A DNA stretch of 64,000 nt. It comes from Candidatus Kuenenia stuttgartensis (GTDB lineage Bacteria; Planctomycetota; Planctomycetia; Planctomycetales; Planctomycetaceae). Each line of letters opens with the position of its first letter. The first letter of the stretch is position 1. This document shows, piece by piece, positions 60,764 to 64,000 of this stretch. The notes below the pieces were generated by a model. The model was not told the DNA's origin. It did no database searches and saw only the letters and a list, made by a program, of their open reading frames with translations. Where the stretch lies: contig CAMDPK010000013.1 of the NCBI GenBank assembly GCA_945904015.1, positions 1 through 64,000 on the forward strand. Direction: 5' to 3'. Made by a program: the position numbers and the translations under genes.

Positions 60764-60835
60764 GACTTGAATTCCAAAACACGATGGCCAGTTTAGCATT
60801 CGCGATGCGCTACGGAATCGCTTTCACCGTGCGCC

Positions 60836-60934
60836 GCCTAACGACAAAGTTCAGTTGCCGGGGCCGCCAGCAAGGACATGACGTTGTGTAAAACCAATAT
60901 TGCGGTCCCGGTAAACTGCAACGCTTTGTTGAAC
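60836..60934 (-). other. attC-like recombination site H
   Basis: On the minus strand the site opens GTTCAAC and closes with the canonical core GTTAGGC (60842 down to 60836). The arms align well: CAACAAAGCGTTGCAGTTTA pairs with the complement of CAACTGAACTTTGTCGTTA, with CCGGGACCGC / CCGGGGCCGC inside. It begins 16 bases after the HNH stop codon. Confidence 0.75.
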
Positions 60935-60949
60935 CCGGCCCCAAACTCT

Positions 60950-61600
60950 TCAGATGTCGCAGTCATCTGCTGTTGGAACCCGCGCCACCAAGTCAACCGG
61001 GTCCGGGAATCTGTGAGGGATCAGCCCGATGGCAAAAGGCCAAGCGGGGCTGGCTCCTTCACTGCGTTCCGAAATGCTGTTCTTATCGAGGTCGTCGAAA
61101 AGTGACGCCAGCTTTGGACGGGCACCTTCTCTGGGCTCCAGCATGACGTCCATAAGTCCGTTCTCGACACAGTACTGGATAGCGAGTTTGAGATAACGGC
61201 GGAGGAGTCTCAACGGCGGGAATTTCTTCTTCTTGGCCATCCACTCCATGAGATCGAGCGCGTTCTTCGAACTGTTGCAAGAGCGGCACGCCACGACCAG
61301 ATTGTCTGCGGAGTGTTTTCCGCCTTTGAACTGCGGGATCAAGTGGTCAAGCGTTAAATACGACTGGCTGCCGCAGTAGCAGCAAGCATCGGAAGCGTCC
61401 AATTTCTCCATCTCGTCTTTGAGGAAAGTTGCGATCTGGTGCGTGCCGCGCAACAAACCGTAATAGAGCTTGTTCCGAACGATATAGTCGATCTGCTGGT
61501 ATTTGGGTTTGTCGTGTCGGTCTCCCGTGAAGGCCATCGCGAGGTTGGCATACGACCAAAATAACGATTCACCGACGGTCCTCGGAATGACAGTTGCCAT
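60950..61600 (-). CDS. HNH endonuclease-like protein (cassette)
   Basis: This 216-residue protein has an HNH motif in a zinc-ribbon setting: CCYCGSQSYLTLDHLIPQFK, then GGKHSADNLVVACRSCNSSK and a following helix. The Cys pairs (CYC.. and CRSC) and LDH..P.. give a typical HNH nuclease core at about residues 72-122. The N-terminal 65 residues and C-terminal 85 are unassigned. The start at 61600 is used because an upstream 37-codon extension crosses the attC-like site. The role may be DNA restriction, phage defence or cassette-borne nuclease; there is no partner methylase. Confidence 0.82.
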   Translation of the reverse strand: MATVIPRTVGESLFWSYANLAMAFTGDRHDKPKYQQIDYIVRNKLYYGLLRGTHQIATFLKDEMEKLDASDACCYCGSQSYLTLDHLIPQFKGGKHSADNLVVACRSCNSSKNALDLMEWMAKKKKFPPLRLLRRYLKLAIQYCVENGLMDVMLEPREGARPKLASLFDDLDKNSISERSEGASPAWPFAIGLIPHRFPDPVDLVARVPTADDCDI

Positions 61601-61623
61601 GATTGCCTCAGCCGTGAAATAGG

Positions 61624-61730
61624 GCCGAACGTCAAAGCTAACCCGACGGCACAACCGGGCGCGAGAGACTTCCAATTCTGAATGCGAAGCGTATTTTGAA
61701 TTGTGCGACAAGTGATGTCGTGTTTTCGGC
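61624..61730 (-). other. attC-like recombination site G
   Basis: On the minus strand it runs from GCCGAAA (61730 down to 61724) to GTTCGGC (61630 down to 61624). The arms share AAC.CGAC..CAC in complementary positions but pairing is interrupted, so this is a weaker site. It begins two bases after the stop of the 81-residue gene and ends 23 bases before the HNH start. Confidence 0.5.
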
Positions 61731-61731
61731 G

Positions 61732-61977
61732 TTACGCAATGGCGTCCTGTGTCCTCTGAAGAACCGTTTCGTTCCGCTGAGGAAGTGAGTATTTAACGCC
61801 ATCGAAGTTTACATGAAGGCCGGTTGAAGTTTGAAACGCGTATCCGTTATCCATCCAGTCGGTGCCTTGGAGATCATTGACGGCGATCTGAATAAGATAC
61901 TTATGGACGGTGTATTTCGTGCCTTTGTCGTCACAAAGGATGAACGTTTCGGCTAGCTGTCTACGCTCTCTTGCCAT
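61732..61977 (-). CDS. Small hypothetical protein (cassette)
   Basis: This 81-residue protein reads MARERRQLAETFILCDDKGT and continues YTVHKYLIQIAVNDLQGTDW, GYAFQTSTGLHVNFDGVKYS. It looks like a small all-beta or alpha/beta domain. There is no signal peptide or catalytic motif. The ATG at 61977 has an AAAGGA site six bases upstream, better than ATGs at 61983 or 61992, which would place the start nearer the attC-like end. It occupies one cassette, and its family is unknown. Confidence 0.72.
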   Translation of the reverse strand: MARERRQLAETFILCDDKGTKYTVHKYLIQIAVNDLQGTDWMDNGYAFQTSTGLHVNFDGVKYSLPQRNETVLQRTQDAIA

Positions 61978-61993
61978 GTGCATTCCTTTCATT

Positions 61994-62068
61994 GCCCAAC
62001 AGTTTAAGTGAGCCGCACGCGGCCTATTTCTAGCTGGCCAAGTCGAGGTTCACTCGGAATTGTTCGGC
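61994..62068 (-). other. attC-like recombination site F
   Basis: On the minus strand it opens GCCGAAC (62068 down to 62062) and closes with the canonical GTTGGGC (62000 down to 61994). The arms align GCC.AACA.TT..AGTGA.CC.C with few mismatches. The right arm TAGGCCGCGTGCGGCTCACT is shared with site A at 25554-25627. Confidence 0.78.
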
Positions 62069-62193
62069 AGATTGCCTTGGTTGCTCCGGAAAAACAAGAC
62101 TCAACAGCCACAGGAATCGGCGGCTTGAATGTCGTCGGCCACGCGCGGTCGAACACGGTCGGCTGATCGACTGATTTCAGTTCGTTCTGCGTT
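62069..62193. other. Intergenic stretch, nothing identified
   Basis: 125 bases lie between attC-like site F and the nested repeat. No ORF, hairpin or repeat is evident. Confidence 0.35.
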
Positions 62194-62429
62194 CATCCCG
62201 GAGGGATTGCAGCTATTAGCCGGGGGTTGAGTCCGCAGCGGCGGACGATACCCCCGGATGGGACGGGTTCAAGTTGTCTCGCATCCCGGAGGGATGCCAG
62301 CAATGACATGTACTGGCACGCATCTTCCGTAGCTGGCATCCCTCCGGGATGCAAATCCGATCGCTGACTCTGAACCGGGGGTATCGCTCCGCTCAACCCC
62401 TGGCTAATGGCGGCGATCCCTCCGGGATC
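62194..62429. repeat. 236-bp nested palindromic element
   Basis: Four copies of ATCCCGGAGGGAT-type words occur in mirrored order. The inner 21-bp arms GCATCCCGGAGGGATGCCAGC (62281-62301) and complement (62332-62352) are perfect. Outer arms (about 62194-62258 and 62374-62429) share CCGGGGGT..GATACCCCCGG and TTGAG..CTCAA words. No transposase or ORF is present, and the element resembles a miniature non-autonomous repeat. Confidence 0.75.
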
Positions 62430-62484
62430 AACACAATCGACCGCGCCCAGCGCCGGCACGGATCACAGGCCAACCGCCAAACAT

Positions 62485-64000
62485 TTACTCGGTCAATTCC
62501 AAGCACGGATCGAGGCCCATCCGTTTATACATCTGCATGCGGTGACGCTCGGCTTTGAGCAGATCTTTGCGTTGGCGGAGGTGTGTCTTCTCCAGGAACT
62601 TTTGCGTCTTCTTGAAGAAGGCGATCCAAGTGCGCGGTAGTTCGCCGATGGAATCCGGACGGGCTTGGCGGCGCTCGGCGTCGAGGTCTTCGGGTTCGAG
62701 GCAGCGGAGCAATTCGTCTTCGAGCGACAGGAAGAATTGGTAGCTGCCGGGGTCGCCTTGCCGAGCGGCGCGGCCGATGAGCTGGCGGTCGATGCGGGCG
62801 GAACTGTGCATCTCGGTGGCGATCACATGCAGGCCGCCGTTCTTGACGAGTTGCTCTTCCAATTGGATGTCGGTGCCTCGGCCGGCCATGTTGGTCGCCA
62901 CGGTGACTTTGCCGACTCGGCCTGCGCGGGAGATGATCTCCGCTTCCTGTTCGTGGAAGTGCGCGTTGAGGATTTCAAACTCGATGCCTTTGTCGCTCAG
63001 CAGCTTGCCGAGTGCTTCAGACGCCTCGACCGACGGAGTGCCGAGGAGGATTGATCGGCCGGCAGCGATGATTTCCTCAATGCTCTTGAGGATCGCGGTC
63101 CGTTTGGCGTCCATCGTGCCGAAGACGCGGGTGGGCCAGCCGCTTCGGATGCAGGGCTTGTTCGTGGGGATCGGCGTGACGATCAGGCCGTAGGTTCGTT
63201 TGATCTCGCCGATGCCTTGCACGGCGGTGCCGGTCATGCCACTGATGTAATTGTAGAGTCGGAAGTAGCTCTGCACGGTGATGCGTGCCGCCTCGCCCGA
63301 CGCGGCGGTGACGGGGACGAGTTCTTTCGCTTCGATGGCTTGATGCAGGCCGTCTTGCCACTTGCGGCCGTCCATGACTCGGCCGGTCCCCTCGTCCACG
63401 ATTTTCACTTCGTTGTTGACGATGACGTAGTCCTTGTCGCGAATGAATGCGAACCGCGCGGTCAGCGATTGCTCGACGTGTTTGTAGATGCGTTCGGTAT
63501 CGACCGAGTCGATCAGGGCAGGCTTCGCGAGCAGCAGCACTTTGCGGCAGCCGGCGTCGGTCAGATATGCGGAGCGGCGTTGCGGCTCGTAGACGAAGTC
63601 TTCGTTGGCTTCGAGATGCGAGATCGCTCGCTGACACCAACGGAAGAGGCTGACCGTGGCCGCGTCGTTGTGCATCGTCAGGCCGATGATCAGCGGCGTT
63701 CGAGCTTCGTCGATCAGGATGCTGTCCGCCTCGTCGATGAGCACTCCGTAGTGGCCGCGTTGCACGGGACGTTCGCCGTCGCCGCCTCCAGTCCCCTTCT
63801 GGACGAAGACGTTGGGCTTTTGATCGTCTTGAGCACCCACTCCCAGCCGCAGTCGATCGCGGAGGTAATCGAAGCCGAACTCTTTCGCGGTGCCGTAGGT
63901 GATGTCTTGAGCGTAGGCTCGCCGGCGATCATCGGTTTGATCGGGAGAAGTCACACAGCCGACGGACATCCCGAGTGCGGCATAGACCGGGGCCATCAAT
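62485..64000 (-). CDS. SecA-like translocase ATPase (partial, short C-terminus)
   Basis: At least 504 residues are visible, starting within the first nucleotide-binding domain (ITYGTAKEFGFDYLRDRLRL) and passing the DEAD-type Walker B (IDEADSILIDEARTPLII) and the second domain (TNMAGRGTDIQL, RIDRQLIGRAARQGDPGSYQ). It ends about 95 residues after the last motif. The N-terminus lies beyond the window. Normal SecA continues for about 250 residues (helical scaffold, wing domain, zinc-binding end), so this is a C-terminally short SecA paralogue; such proteins are known in planctomycetes. Whether it works in export or another process is unknown. Confidence 0.88.
   Translation of the reverse strand, partial: LMAPVYAALGMSVGCVTSPDQTDDRRRAYAQDITYGTAKEFGFDYLRDRLRLGVGAQDDQKPNVFVQKGTGGGDGERPVQRGHYGVLIDEADSILIDEARTPLIIGLTMHNDAATVSLFRWCQRAISHLEANEDFVYEPQRRSAYLTDAGCRKVLLLAKPALIDSVDTERIYKHVEQSLTARFAFIRDKDYVIVNNEVKIVDEGTGRVMDGRKWQDGLHQAIEAKELVPVTAASGEAARITVQSYFRLYNYISGMTGTAVQGIGEIKRTYGLIVTPIPTNKPCIRSGWPTRVFGTMDAKRTAILKSIEEIIAAGRSILLGTPSVEASEALGKLLSDKGIEFEILNAHFHEQEAEIISRAGRVGKVTVATNMAGRGTDIQLEEQLVKNGGLHVIATEMHSSARIDRQLIGRAARQGDPGSYQFFLSLEDELLRCLEPEDLDAERRQARPDSIGELPRTWIAFFKKTQKFLEKTHLRQRKDLLKAERHRMQMYKRMGLDPCLELTE

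Larger units (their letters stand above)
60836..62068 (-). mobile_element. Second integron-cassette-like cluster (two genes)
   Basis: Reading the minus strand, an attC-like site (61994-62068) precedes an 81-codon gene, another (61624-61730) separates it from an HNH-nuclease gene, and a third (60836-60934) closes the cluster. Each gene begins 17-24 bases after a site and ends 2-16 bases before the next. The first site carries the same right-arm sequence as the first site of the 25.5-kb array. No integrase is present. Confidence 0.72.

Noticed and set aside
62194-62429. CRISPR array near 62.2 kb
   Set aside because: Four repeat-like words are present, but they are mirrored and unevenly spaced, with no equal-length spacers or cas genes.

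Overview
The window looks like a planctomycete chromosome. Supporting signs are the high-GC, loosely packed gene order on both strands, a DUF1559 protein with a pilin-type N-terminus, FHA/GAF/PP2C and GYF-like regulatory proteins, a HEAT-repeat sulfatase, a CotH-like lipoprotein, a cytochrome c/TPR fusion, and many short palindromic repeats of the kind seen throughout planctomycete genomes. I cannot name the genus.

Layout. 0-1.4 kb: GntR/ABC transporter operon (minus strand) with a palindromic operator. 1.6-6.4 kb: gamma-glutamyltransferase, a sodium/solute symporter and an APC permease. 6.4-12.5 kb: coiled-coil protein, thioredoxin, uronate-isomerase-like enzyme, FHA-GAF-PP2C phosphatase. 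12.7-15.9 kb: ECF sigma factor, zinc-finger anti-sigma factor and a secreted protein in one operon. 16-23.6 kb (minus): FHA protein, lipoate ligase, gcvPB, gcvPA, gcvH, rpiB and a fused TsaC/Sua5-arginine-phosphatase-like protein. 25.5-28.9 kb: four small genes, each between attC-like sites. 29-35.6 kb: mutS, an overlooked SelW-like selenoprotein gene with an in-frame UGA, a membrane protein, a seven-heme cytochrome and a partner gene. 35.8-42.5 kb: ogt, histidine phosphatase, DinB-like protein, a class III aminotransferase, rpsO-pnp. 42.5-47.7 kb: a broken DUF1559 gene, a GYF-like membrane protein, an FAD oxidoreductase, a molybdopterin-fold protein and a Rieske protein. 47.8-54.3 kb: DUF58 and VWA genes of the Bat/aerotolerance type, with an SGNH-hydrolase gene inserted. 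54.3-60.8 kb: HEAT-sulfatase, acyltransferase, esterase/SMP-30 fusion, membrane protein, mannose-1-phosphate guanylyltransferase. 60.8-62.1 kb: a second, minus-strand pair of attC-bounded genes (HNH nuclease and an 81-residue protein). 62.5 kb to the end: a SecA-like gene that runs off the window.

Three observations stand out. (1) Two clusters of integron-cassette-like genes lie 32 kb apart in opposite orientation, with no integrase in the window. Their outermost attC sites share a nearly identical arm. (2) A 71-codon SelW/Rdx gene has a CxxU motif encoded by UGA, followed by a plausible bacterial SECIS hairpin. Conventional ORF calling splits it. (3) Perfect or near-perfect palindromic elements recur across the window. 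Many abut stop codons. Several lie inside genes and are translated in frame (two in the BatA-like gene, one in the VWA gene, one each in mutS and the sulfatase), one supplies the last codons of the cytochrome gene, and one puts a stop codon into the DUF1559 gene.

All function calls are from reading motifs and gene order. No database search was run.
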